DNA of 32,166 nucleotides from Chromatiales bacterium (GTDB taxonomy: Bacteria > Pseudomonadota > Gammaproteobacteria > Steroidobacterales > GCA-2729495): the NCBI GenBank assembly GCA_020351875.1, contig CP070671.1, positions 3,116,122 to 3,148,287 on the forward strand. The letters are read 5' to 3'. The notes under the pieces were generated by a model. That model searched no databases, was not told where the DNA came from, and saw nothing but the letters and a program-made list of their open reading frames with translations. Below, one piece after another: positions 25,096 through 32,166 of this stretch; position 1 is the stretch's first letter, and each line of letters opens with the position of its first letter. The position numbers and the translations under genes were made by a program.

Positions 25096-26394
25096 GTGAC
25101 ACGACGCGTGGTCATAACAGGGCTCGGTACAGTAACGCCTTTCGGCGCAGGGTCTCAGCAGTTCTGGGAGAACATTGAAGCCGGGCAGACGGCCGCACGC
25201 CTAATTACCCAGTTCGATGCTTCGACACTGCCCACCCGGTTTGTTGCCCAGGTACCGATTGGCGACGCAGAACTGAATAGCGCAATTAAGCGAAAAGCCG
25301 TCAAGACGATGTCGCGGGCCACTAAAATGGCCTTCCTGGCGGCCCGGGAAGCGGTGGAAGATTCGGGTATCGAGTTTGACCAGTTGGATCCGAACCGCGT
25401 CGGCACGTCGATGGGCGCGGGTGGTCTTGGTTCCGCCGAGCTCGAACAAAGCCTGCAAAGCTTCGCGATTGTAGCCGCGTGCACCAATCCGGGAAACATG
25501 AAGGTCGATGCAGCCAAGGTTTGGCAAAGGACCCTCGAGCGGGTGAATCCCCTGACCCCGCTGAAAGCCCTGCCGAACATGATGGCTGGTCACATCGCCA
25601 TTGAATACAACGCCAGGGGGGCCTGTCTGACGCTGGCGTCGGCCTGTATCTCGGCAACACAAGCCATTGGCGAGGCATACCGCTACATCAAGCTTGGCCT
25701 GGCTGATGCAATGCTGGCCGGTGGCAGCGATTCGATGACCAATCCCAACGCGCTGGTTGCGTTCAGCGCACTTGGAGTGATTTCGAGGAATAATGAAGAG
25801 TACCTTACCGCGGCGCGGCCCTTCGATAAGACCCGCGACGGGTTCATGCTGGGTGAGGGCGGTGCAGTCTTTGTTCTCGAGGACTATGACAACTGCAAAA
25901 AACGGGGTGCAGTGCCTTACGCGGAGATCATTGGCTATGCCAACACCTGCGATGCCTTCCGTCTCACCGACGAGCCGGCGGAGGCTTGGGGATCTATCGA
26001 GGCAATGCGGCTGGCGCTGGCGGACGCCGGCATAGATGCGTCCGAGCTGGACTACATCAACGCGCACGGCACCGGTACGAAGTTGAACGATAGAACGGAA
26101 ACCTTCGCGATAAAAAGCGTGATGCAGCAAGCGCCAGTGCCTCCGATCAGCTCGACCAAGTCCATGATCGGGCACCTGGTGGCGGCGGCTGGTGCAGTAG
26201 AGGCCGTTGCTTCCGTGCAGGCGCTCGAGAAACAGGTGATTCCGCCAACCATCAATTATCAACATCCGGACCCGGATTGTGACCTTGACTATGTACCGAA
26301 TGAAGCGCGGGAAGCCCAACTTCGAACGGTCATGTCGAACTCCTTCGGCTTTGGTGGACAGAACGCCAGCCTGATATTCCGGAAGACAACATGA
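25096..26394 (+). CDS. 3-oxoacyl-ACP synthase, KAS II (FabF-like)
   Basis: This 432-residue thiolase-fold condensing enzyme has all catalytic residues: Cys184 in LASACISATQA, His324 in NAHGTGTKLND, Lys355 and His360 in STKSMIGHLVAAAGA, and the closing NSFGFGGQNASL. It condenses malonyl-ACP with a growing acyl chain by decarboxylative Claisen chemistry. The start is GTG at 25096, reading MTRRVVITGLGTVTPFG, with GGAGG a little far upstream (12 bases); an ATG at 25085 is out of use because it meets a stop after four codons. The stop overlaps the ACP start as ATGA. No chain-length-factor partner is present, so it is an elongating KAS rather than a type II polyketide heterodimer. Confidence 0.94.
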   Translation: MTRRVVITGLGTVTPFGAGSQQFWENIEAGQTAARLITQFDASTLPTRFVAQVPIGDAELNSAIKRKAVKTMSRATKMAFLAAREAVEDSGIEFDQLDPNRVGTSMGAGGLGSAELEQSLQSFAIVAACTNPGNMKVDAAKVWQRTLERVNPLTPLKALPNMMAGHIAIEYNARGACLTLASACISATQAIGEAYRYIKLGLADAMLAGGSDSMTNPNALVAFSALGVISRNNEEYLTAARPFDKTRDGFMLGEGGAVFVLEDYDNCKKRGAVPYAEIIGYANTCDAFRLTDEPAEAWGSIEAMRLALADAGIDASELDYINAHGTGTKLNDRTETFAIKSVMQQAPVPPISSTKSMIGHLVAAAGAVEAVASVQALEKQVIPPTINYQHPDPDCDLDYVPNEAREAQLRTVMSNSFGFGGQNASLIFRKTT

Positions 26395-26711
26395 GCTATA
26401 CCAACGAAGAGATACTCAGCAAGTTTCAGGAGATTGTGGCTGACGCGTTAAGTGTCGATATATCGGAAGTCGTGCCCGAAGCCAGGGTCTTCAGCGACTT
26501 GGCGGCAGAATCGATCGACATCCTGGATATCCAGTTCCGAATTGAGGACGAGTTCGGGCTCAAGATTAATCGCGACGACTTTGGTGAGCGGCTCGCCGAG
26601 GGGCTCGGAGAGGAGCCAACGGCGCAGGACATCGACGCGAGATTCACCATTGGGTGGTGTGTCGACTTTATTTGCGAGGAATTGCAGGCGGCTGAGAAGG
26701 TGGAGGAATGA
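26391..26711 (+). CDS. Dedicated acyl carrier protein
   Basis: This 106-residue acidic protein has the carrier-protein helix-2 motif LAAESIDILDIQFRIEDEFG; Ser41 is the expected 4'-phosphopantetheine site, in ESID instead of the usual DSLD. It is longer than AcpP (about 77-80 residues) because of a C-terminal extension (residues ~65-106) that includes Trp and Cys. This style resembles the special carrier AcpXL (LDFLDI-type helix 2), which serves very-long-chain acyl groups of lipid A. ATGA overlaps at both ends couple it to the ketoacyl synthase and the enoyl reductase, so it is probably their private carrier. Confidence 0.9.
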   Translation: MSYTNEEILSKFQEIVADALSVDISEVVPEARVFSDLAAESIDILDIQFRIEDEFGLKINRDDFGERLAEGLGEEPTAQDIDARFTIGWCVDFICEELQAAEKVEE

Positions 26712-27460
26712 AATCGGCAGCTCTTGGCCGGGTAGCACTGGTCAGCGGCGGTTCCAGGGGTATCGGGCGCGCCATTTCCCTGCAGTTGGCCGCAGAGGGT
26801 GCGGACACTGTTTTTGTCAACTATCTGCAGAACGATGTCGAAGCGGAGAAGACGCGGGAGCTTGTGGAGCAACACGATTGCCAGGCGCATCTCGTGAGGG
26901 CCAATCTCGCGTATCCGAACCAGATTGGGCAACTTTTCGATCAGATCGAACAAACAGTGGATCACCTGGATGTGTTCATCCACTGTGCTGCGCTGACCAG
27001 CATGAAACCGACGTTGGCGCTGCGGCCGAACCAGTGGGATCTGACGATGAATGCCAGCACCAGGTCATTCCTCCTGTGCGTGAAACGTTGTGTCCCGTTG
27101 ATGCGGGAGGGGGCAATAGTTGCGCTCTCCAGTCTCGGTGGGGGCCGCGTGATTCCGAACTATGGAGCGATGGGTATCGCGAAGGCGGCGCTGGAGTCGA
27201 CGGTGCGATATCTGGCAGCGGAGCTGGCGCCCAAGGGCATCAGGGTGAATGCGATCAGTGGCGGGCTCATAGATACTGAGTCAATCAGGAACTTTCCGGA
27301 CAGCGAGACGTTGATCGAAGAAACGGTAAAAAGAACGCCGGCAGGTCGCATCGGTCAACCAGAAGACATTGCGGACATAGCGATGTTCCTGATCAGCTCT
27401 GAGTCGCGGTGGATATGCGGGCAAACGCTGGTAGCCGATGGTGGCCTTTCGCTGAGCTAG
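26708..27460 (+). CDS. fabL: FabL-type enoyl-ACP reductase (SDR superfamily)
   Basis: This 250-residue SDR has the cofactor motif SGGSRGIG (residues 13-20). The catalytic pair is Tyr152 and Lys159, a Y-x6-K spacing that marks enoyl-ACP reductases (FabI/FabL), not the Y-x3-K of the ketoreductase FabG. The surrounding SSLGGGRVIPNYGAMGIAKA, ISGGLIDTESIRNFPD and KRTPAGRI segments look like Bacillus FabL (enoyl reductase III), recalled from memory and not aligned. It would reduce trans-2-enoyl-ACP with NADPH, completing the cycle so that chains become saturated. Start ATG 26708 overlaps the ACP stop. A generic annotation as FabG-like 3-oxoacyl reductase is what a name transfer might give; the Tyr-Lys spacing argues against it. 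Confidence 0.85.
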   Translation: MKSAALGRVALVSGGSRGIGRAISLQLAAEGADTVFVNYLQNDVEAEKTRELVEQHDCQAHLVRANLAYPNQIGQLFDQIEQTVDHLDVFIHCAALTSMKPTLALRPNQWDLTMNASTRSFLLCVKRCVPLMREGAIVALSSLGGGRVIPNYGAMGIAKAALESTVRYLAAELAPKGIRVNAISGGLIDTESIRNFPDSETLIEETVKRTPAGRIGQPEDIADIAMFLISSESRWICGQTLVADGGLSLS

Positions 27461-27540
27461 AAGGGCGGGGGCAGGGCAGTAGTGCGAGTGTTTCTGATCA
27501 ATGCAACGGGAGGGTCGCCGACGGGACCCGGTGGCAGCAC

Positions 27541-28995
27541 ATGGTGAAAAGAATCGTTGTCTGTGCGGTGACGATGTGGCTTGTGACGCAGCTGGTTGCG
27601 TGTGCCACGGTGGAGGTTGTCAAGAATCCCCCGCGGGTAATGGAAGAGCTGTCCCGGGAGAAAATCGTCGCAGTCCTTACGGAAGACGGTGAGGCGGTTC
27701 GGTTCGACTCACCCGTGCAGGTGCAGATTGCCGAAGCGGAGGGTCGAGGGGAATATGCCTTTATTCAGGCCACTGTCGATGGTGAGCCGTACGAAATCAA
27801 CATCGATGATGTAGAGCTGATTACCGTGCAGCGTGTTGTATCGACTTCTTGCCCGCTCGTTTACTCATGGGACGGTAATGAATTCGTCCTCGATGCAGAA
27901 CCCATTGCCGGGGCGACCACCCGGGGTCTCGAGCGCTCCGATTATTCCGAACTCGGATACCTGGTGGCAGACGGTGATGTCTATCGACTGCAGATGAAGA
28001 ACTTGCTGGAAGAGAGCCAGTACCTCGACCTCGTAGAGTTGCACGTGGTCGACCATCCAATCGACAGGCGCGTCGTAGTGAACAATTCCGGCGGGTTCCA
28101 TACGGTTAGCAAACTAGTTGCACCCGTTGACGCGACGGACCAATCGGGCAAGGATCTGCGCCGGTGGTTTGTCGACAAAGATCGAGTGATCTGGGCGCCG
28201 CCCCCGGAGCTCGATGCTGACGGCAACGTGCGCCGTAGCATAGAGCTGACCTTCCCGAAGCCTCCGGACGCAACGACGGCAAAGCTCGTGGCCAGCGCAG
28301 GCACTGCGCCGTGGGGGGCAATCATGGTCAAGGAGATGCTTGAATTACGCGGGCGTGATCTCGACAGCTGGTACTGGCAGGTTGACTATGTTCCGCTTTT
28401 CCCGGAGTTGGTTCGGGCCTGGAACCTGCGCGAAGAACTGTATGTGCTGAAGGTGTATGTCAAAGAGTCTACCGGCTGGAAGCGCCGCGGTATTCTGCAT
28501 GGCGCCGGGCCATTCGTGGTCGAAGATCAACTGTTGACGCTCGACATTAGCAAGGTGGTTGGTGATGAATTGCGGCTGCGTGTCGAGCCTCCCTCCGGCT
28601 TCTGGGCGCTGAACTGGTTTGCCGTCGACTTCAGTCCGGAAATCGAGCTTTCAGTGACAACCGTGCCGGTCGGCGCTGCCAAAGACCATACTGGCGCCAG
28701 TGCAAAGAGCAGCCTGCTGGAGGCAGACGGTGAATATCACGAAATGCTGCGCGTAGGTGATCAATTAGCGCTGAGTTTCCCGGTGCCCGAGCGTAAGGCG
28801 GGGATGGGCCGCACGGTATTCCTGCGCACCCACGGGTATTACCGGCTGCACCTCGAGGCGGAGGGTGAGCCCGATACTGAGTCGCTGTACCAGGTTAATA
28901 ACGTTCCGGACGGTGCCGCGCGGCTGGCCGTTCGAATTTTCAAGGACTCGAAGCGAGTGGTCGATCCTTCGCAACTACCGCTGGGGTCGAAGTGA
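27541..28995 (+). CDS. Large predicted lipoprotein, function unknown
   Basis: This 484-residue protein has a lipoprotein signal ending in LVAC, so Cys21 should be lipidated. Residues ~40-100 look like a small beta barrel (KIVAVLTEDGEAVRF onward). A conserved-looking module then begins at about 104: CPLVYSWDGNEFVLDAEP, GATTRGLERSDYSEL and LHVVDHP. I have a sense of seeing this module in unnamed proteins of several phyla, but know no function. The rest (about 240-484) appears all-beta. ATG 27541 starts a proper signal peptide; the frame is open to 27409, inside fabL, and that longer start is rejected. It lies 80 bases after fabL and is coupled by GTGA to the next lipoprotein. Likely an envelope partner of the acyl-chain operon, by context only. 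Confidence 0.78.
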   Translation: MVKRIVVCAVTMWLVTQLVACATVEVVKNPPRVMEELSREKIVAVLTEDGEAVRFDSPVQVQIAEAEGRGEYAFIQATVDGEPYEINIDDVELITVQRVVSTSCPLVYSWDGNEFVLDAEPIAGATTRGLERSDYSELGYLVADGDVYRLQMKNLLEESQYLDLVELHVVDHPIDRRVVVNNSGGFHTVSKLVAPVDATDQSGKDLRRWFVDKDRVIWAPPPELDADGNVRRSIELTFPKPPDATTAKLVASAGTAPWGAIMVKEMLELRGRDLDSWYWQVDYVPLFPELVRAWNLREELYVLKVYVKESTGWKRRGILHGAGPFVVEDQLLTLDISKVVGDELRLRVEPPSGFWALNWFAVDFSPEIELSVTTVPVGAAKDHTGASAKSSLLEADGEYHEMLRVGDQLALSFPVPERKAGMGRTVFLRTHGYYRLHLEAEGEPDTESLYQVNNVPDGAARLAVRIFKDSKRVVDPSQLPLGSK

Positions 28996-29570
28996 TGGCG
29001 GTAGAAGCCAGGCTCGACAGAACGCGTCGGGGTACAGGAAGCAGGGGCAAGCGGCCGGCCCTGCAAAGAGGCCTGGGCGCAGCCTGTGTTTGGTTGGTCG
29101 TGACTGGATTGGCGGCGGGCTGTGCTGAAACACCGGTGATGCCTGACGAAGCCGATGCACAAGCCGAGCGCTTCGAGACCACGCCGGGCACCGGAAGCCT
29201 GTACGTAGTGCGTGACGCTGCGGATCGTGACTGGGCATCACTGGGCATGTCGAGCAAGCAATACGAGATACCGGTTGATGTCATGATTAACGGCCGGAAC
29301 CGGGGGGAAATTCACGCGGGGACCTACTTGCTTTTTTACCTGCCACCCGGCCAATACAACCTGGCCTCGGTCAGCGTCCAGAATGTTCACTCGATCACGA
29401 TAGAAGTCGAAGACGGTGGCCTCCACTTCGCAGAAGTAGAGTTGCAAGGCAGGGTTCGGGGTAGCGATGCACAGGTCAACGCGACTGTCGGGCAGATAGA
29501 TGTCGACAGAGGCCGCAGGCTCGTCATAGAGGGCCAACGGGTAGCGTCCAGGTCTGGTGGCGAGCGGTAG
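28992..29570 (+). CDS. DUF2846-like predicted lipoprotein
   Basis: This 192-residue protein has a long basic N-region, a hydrophobic segment (about 28-43) and Cys44 in an AAGC lipobox, so it is probably a lipoprotein. The mature part fits the DUF2846 pattern: GTGSLYVVRD, then VDVMINGRNRGEIHAGTYLLF, then LPPGQYNLASVS, a compact beta-sandwich. No catalytic motif is visible. Start is GTG 28992, overlapping the previous stop as GTGA, or the adjacent ATG 28995. The next lipoprotein's start lies 31 bases after its stop. Function unknown; conserved order with its neighbours would point to a shared envelope complex. Confidence 0.78.
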   Translation: MMAVEARLDRTRRGTGSRGKRPALQRGLGAACVWLVVTGLAAGCAETPVMPDEADAQAERFETTPGTGSLYVVRDAADRDWASLGMSSKQYEIPVDVMINGRNRGEIHAGTYLLFYLPPGQYNLASVSVQNVHSITIEVEDGGLHFAEVELQGRVRGSDAQVNATVGQIDVDRGRRLVIEGQRVASRSGGER

Positions 29571-29601
29571 CCGGATTCCAGCGCTGACAGGAGATCCCAT
29601 C

Positions 29602-30159
29602 TTGCGGAGAGTCTTGACGTTGGCCGCACTGAGCCTGGTGCTCGGCGGTTGTGCAGGGGGTGCGCGAACGTCGGGGATGACGGTTTTTGTGCCCGAGGAG
29701 CCGCCCATTGACGAGGGCTCGCTTCTATATCACGGCATTGTCGTGACGCAAGCCAGTGTCGGCGAGGACAAGCGCCGCTCCGAAGGTTTGAAGGTGCCCG
29801 ATGAGGACTTCCGTCGCGCGTTGGAAAACTCCCTTGCCGCGAATGCTTTGCTGGCGAAAGAAGACCCGGCGAGTTTCCAGCTGCGCGCGGCGTTGACCCT
29901 GAACAAACGGTCCGGATCGCGTTTTGCCACAGTCGTGGCTGCGACTATCCAGTATTCACTGGTGAATGTTGCGACCGCCGAGGTGAGCTTCGATCGCCAG
30001 ATCGAAAATACTTATACGGCGAGATACGGCGATGATCCCGAAGGTGACAGGCTCCGGCTCGCCAATGAAGGTGCTGTGCGGGAGAATATTGAAGAGTTCA
30101 TTCTGCGGCTGACCGAAGAGGTGGCCACGAATCCAGCGTTCGGGGTCACGGATCGGTAA
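29602..30159 (+). CDS. Small predicted lipoprotein, function unknown
   Basis: The TTG at 29602 follows AGGAGA at a good distance and gives a textbook lipoprotein signal, MRRVLTLAALSLVLGGC, with Cys17 in the LGGC lipobox; I prefer it to the in-frame GTG at 29557, which overlaps the previous gene and lengthens the N-region by 15 residues. The 185-residue protein then shows a mixed alpha/beta pattern: YHGIVVTQASVG near the start, FRRALENSLAANALL, a long strand QYSLVNVATAEVSFDRQI and a C-terminal helix EEFILRLTEEV. The layout is reminiscent of small DUF4410/DUF4136-type envelope lipoproteins, but I cannot assign a family. Last gene of the fatty-acid/lipoprotein run. Confidence 0.72.
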   Translation: MRRVLTLAALSLVLGGCAGGARTSGMTVFVPEEPPIDEGSLLYHGIVVTQASVGEDKRRSEGLKVPDEDFRRALENSLAANALLAKEDPASFQLRAALTLNKRSGSRFATVVAATIQYSLVNVATAEVSFDRQIENTYTARYGDDPEGDRLRLANEGAVRENIEEFILRLTEEVATNPAFGVTDR

Positions 30160-30175
30160 ACAGCAAATAGCCTAT

Positions 30176-31090
30176 ATGTCCGCCATCAGCGACCCTGCAG
30201 GTTTCGCGCTAAGCGGCTTCATCGGACAGCATCAGCTGCCGGCGGCCTTCAGGGCGACAGCTGTCGACTATTTCCAGCCCCTCGCGGCATGGGTGCACCG
30301 GCAAGTCAGCGCCCGGCGCGGGCGCGGCTTCGTGCTGGGCGTCAATGCGGCGCAGGGCGCCGGCAAGTCGACGCTGGCCGCGTTCCTGGCCGACTACCTG
30401 CGGGCCCAATGCGATTTCAACGTGGCGACCCTATCTATCGACGACATCTATTTGCCCAGGGCGGACCGGGAGGCGCTCGCCCGGACGGTGCACCCTCTAC
30501 TTGCTACCCGCGGTGTGCCGGGCACGCACGACACCGAGTTGGGCCAGGCGACGATAAAGAAATTGCAGGCGCCCGGTGAAGGCGAAGGGCTGCGGCTGCC
30601 CCGTTTCGACAAGCTGCAGGACGATCGCCTGCCCGCGGACGAGTGGCCGGTAGTTACTGGCCCGGTGGATGTGATTCTTTTCGAGGGCTGGTGTGTCGGC
30701 TCGCAGCCGGTTTCCGAACAGGAATTGCAGGAACCAGTGAACGACCTGGAGCAAGCCCAGGATGCCAGCGGCGACTGGCGGCGGTATGTGAATCGCCAGT
30801 TAGGCGCGGGCTACCAGGCGCTGTTCGAATTGCTCGATGCGCTCGTGTTCATGGCGGTGCCAAACTTCGACTGTGTGCGTCGCTGGCGAACCGAGCAGGA
30901 ACATCAACTCATCGCCGCCGGCAACACTGCGCGCGGGCAGGGCATGAACGATGCCCAGGTCGCCGAGTTCGTGCAGTATTTCGAGCGCATTACGTTGCAC
31001 AATCTCGCCGTGCTGCCGCAGCGGGCGGATGTCGTACTGCGGCTCGGGCAGGATCACCAGGTTGTCTCCGCAGACTACCGGTCGCGGTGA
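30176..31090 (+). CDS. P-loop kinase, D-glycerate 3-kinase-like
   Basis: This 304-residue P-loop protein has a Walker A variant NAAQGAGKST (Lys64), an early TLSIDDIYLPR segment with the DD-Y typical of the phosphoribulokinase/uridine kinase group, the RGVPGTHDTELG motif and a VDVILFEGWCVG Walker B-like strand. Together these match the D-glycerate 3-kinase (GLYK) family, which phosphorylates D-glycerate to 3-phosphoglycerate. It sits 16 bases after the last lipoprotein on the same strand. Its sampled base composition is GC-rich (47 of 60 in 30301-30360), like the general background, so it probably lies outside the lower-GC block. No strong Shine-Dalgarno precedes ATG 30176. Confidence 0.85.
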   Translation: MSAISDPAGFALSGFIGQHQLPAAFRATAVDYFQPLAAWVHRQVSARRGRGFVLGVNAAQGAGKSTLAAFLADYLRAQCDFNVATLSIDDIYLPRADREALARTVHPLLATRGVPGTHDTELGQATIKKLQAPGEGEGLRLPRFDKLQDDRLPADEWPVVTGPVDVILFEGWCVGSQPVSEQELQEPVNDLEQAQDASGDWRRYVNRQLGAGYQALFELLDALVFMAVPNFDCVRRWRTEQEHQLIAAGNTARGQGMNDAQVAEFVQYFERITLHNLAVLPQRADVVLRLGQDHQVVSADYRSR

Positions 31091-31107
31091 ATCGACTCGC
31101 GGTGAAT
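31082..31107. repeat. Short tandem duplication at the kinase stop
   Basis: TCGCGGTGAAT occurs at 31082-31092 and again at 31097-31107, a 15-base period. The first copy contains the kinase stop codon. It looks like a local slippage duplication; no function is implied. Confidence 0.6.
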
Positions 31108-31142
31108 TGTGCAGGTTGTGAAATACCACATGCGGCGCGCAG

Positions 31143-32166
31143 CTAGAAAGTGATCGGCTCGAGTACCAGCACTTCGTCGATGAACACGGGCGTGTTCCGA
31201 TCCACCAGGTCCACGTCCTTCAGCACGATGTGATCGCGGCCCGGGAACGGGATCGGATTGCCGCCGTCAGCCACGTACATCACGATGCCGAACGCGTAGG
31301 TGCCCGGAAAGGTCTCATTCACGTACCGGATGGGCACGACGTAGCTCTGCACGGAGCCCGGCCCCACATCACCCGGATCGAAGCTCAGGTTCAGGATTGA
31401 CGACGGTCCGCCGGTCAACGGCTGTTGTGTGCCCGCCGGGTAGATAGAGACCGCACCCTGCTCGGGATCGACGATGCCCGGGGGATACGCCAGCGCGAAG
31501 GACAGGGTGGTGTCGGCCAGGTTGCCCACCGCGTCGTTGCCACCGCCGGCGGGCGGCGCTTCGCTCGGCGCGAGCCTCGCCAGTCCCGTGAAGAAATCCC
31601 AGGTGGCCTCGGAGGCAAAACTGGGCCAGTCGTGGCCCAGCGGCCCAGCCTGTTCATCGTGCAGGCACCACTGCACCGCGTAGGGTGATCCTCCCAGGGA
31701 ATGGTCGATGCACACCGGGTCGATGCCCGGCCCCGACACGTCTGCCTGGAGCCCGTTGTAGAGCACCCAGAACTGGTGGCCGGCTTCACCGGTGCCGGCC
31801 GGTACCAGCGTGTCTTTGCTGCCATGGCTCTGCAGCACGGCCACCGCGCCCATGCAGCGCGTGCTGCGCAGGATGCCCGAGTGCGGGGCAATACCGCGCA
31901 CCACGTCGCCGTAGTTGCAGCCCAGCTCGTGGGCCATGCCCGCCCCGCTGCTGTGGCCCGTGATGAAGATTTTCCACTGGTCGTAGGAGACCTTGTTGTC
32001 CACGTCGGCCAGCACGTCTTCGAAGTACTGGAAGTCGACGTCGTAATCCCACTGGTTCACGCCGTTCTGGTCCGCCTTGGCCTGGGCTAACACGACGATG
32101 GCGTCGTTGCCGACCTCGTCGAGGAGATCGTAGGTGCCGTCGAGCCACGCGTCGTAGCTGCCCCCC
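31143..32166 (-). CDS. PHB-depolymerase/feruloyl-esterase-type alpha/beta hydrolase, 5' end outside window
   Basis: The frame is open to the right edge and reads sensibly there (GSYDAWLDGTYDLLDEVGND), so the protein begins beyond the window; GTG at 32093 is internal. The nucleophile elbow is GHSSGAG (Ser in GxSxG), followed by IAPHSGI, then SHGSKDTLVP with the likely catalytic Asp, and GHDWPSF with the likely catalytic His. This matches the LpqC/PHB depolymerase esterase family, usually secreted. A linker rich in Pro/Gly and a C-terminal beta domain of about 120 residues follow (FALAYPPGI to the end), perhaps for substrate or surface binding. It converges on the kinase gene with 52 bases between. 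Substrate may be a polyester or feruloyl ester; unresolved. Confidence 0.86.
   Translation of the reverse strand, partial: GGSYDAWLDGTYDLLDEVGNDAIVVLAQAKADQNGVNQWDYDVDFQYFEDVLADVDNKVSYDQWKIFITGHSSGAGMAHELGCNYGDVVRGIAPHSGILRSTRCMGAVAVLQSHGSKDTLVPAGTGEAGHQFWVLYNGLQADVSGPGIDPVCIDHSLGGSPYAVQWCLHDEQAGPLGHDWPSFASEATWDFFTGLARLAPSEAPPAGGGNDAVGNLADTTLSFALAYPPGIVDPEQGAVSIYPAGTQQPLTGGPSSILNLSFDPGDVGPGSVQSYVVPIRYVNETFPGTYAFGIVMYVADGGNPIPFPGRDHIVLKDVDLVDRNTPVFIDEVLVLEPITF

Noticed and set aside
25201..26319. 372-codon open frame on minus, antisense to the ketoacyl synthase
   Set aside because: The KAS frame has all catalytic residues and coupled neighbours.
1..32166. tRNA genes, CRISPR arrays, insertion sequences, defence genes
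   Set aside because: Looked for on both strands; no cloverleaf-like tRNA block, no regularly spaced repeats, no transposase, integrase or restriction motifs recognised.

Overview
The window is chromosomal DNA of a GC-rich Gram-negative bacterium, most likely a gammaproteobacterium of the marine or soil kind (Woeseiales, Steroidobacterales or relatives are plausible). This rests on a TonB-dependent outer-membrane receptor, lipobox lipoproteins, a tripartite tricarboxylate transporter (TTT), LemA/DUF2207 and a persulfide dioxygenase-rhodanese fusion. No rRNA, tRNA, CRISPR array, transposase or integrase was seen. Coding density is high, with many 4-base stop/start overlaps. The placement is an inference from gene content, not from a marker gene.

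Layout. (A) 2-3356, plus strand: a cupin protein cut by the window edge, an ATP-grasp ligase and a Wzx/MATE-like flippase, translationally coupled. (B) 3349-8359, minus strand: a nutrient-uptake operon of TonB-dependent receptor, TctC-like periplasmic binding protein, TctA and TctB. (C) 8607-14140: a divergent surface-glycan set, with a NodB-type polysaccharide deacetylase on minus and two glycosyltransferases plus a phytanoyl-CoA-dioxygenase/double-cupin fusion on plus. (D) 14145-16543: a LemA and DUF2207 pair. (E) 16570-18374, minus: a nitroreductase and a persulfide dioxygenase-rhodanese fusion. (F) 18518-20726, plus: an MDR enoyl-thioester-reductase-like enzyme and an MFS permease. (G) 20723-24306, minus: a second PhyH dioxygenase, an unrecognised multi-pass membrane protein and a large MscS-family channel. 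(H) 24603-30159, plus: a compact fatty-acid-synthase-like operon (FabZ-like dehydratase, ketoacyl synthase, dedicated acyl carrier protein, FabL-type enoyl reductase) followed by three predicted lipoproteins. (I) a D-glycerate 3-kinase-like P-loop kinase. (J) a PHB-depolymerase-type esterase cut by the right window edge.

How the parts may work together. A and C look like two arms of one envelope-glycan locus (ligase, flippase, glycosyltransferases, deacetylase, oxygenase/cupin tailoring), with the uptake operon B between them. B could carry one substrate from the outer membrane to the cytoplasm. H is the most striking block. It carries three of the four elongation-cycle enzymes and its own ACP, but no ketoreductase, acyltransferase or thioesterase. 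It is visibly less GC-rich than its flanks in sampled lines (28/60 and 31/60 G+C against 43/60 and 47/60 outside). It probably makes a special acyl chain for the cell envelope, in the manner of AcpXL systems, with the three lipoproteins as candidate partners. That role is an inference.
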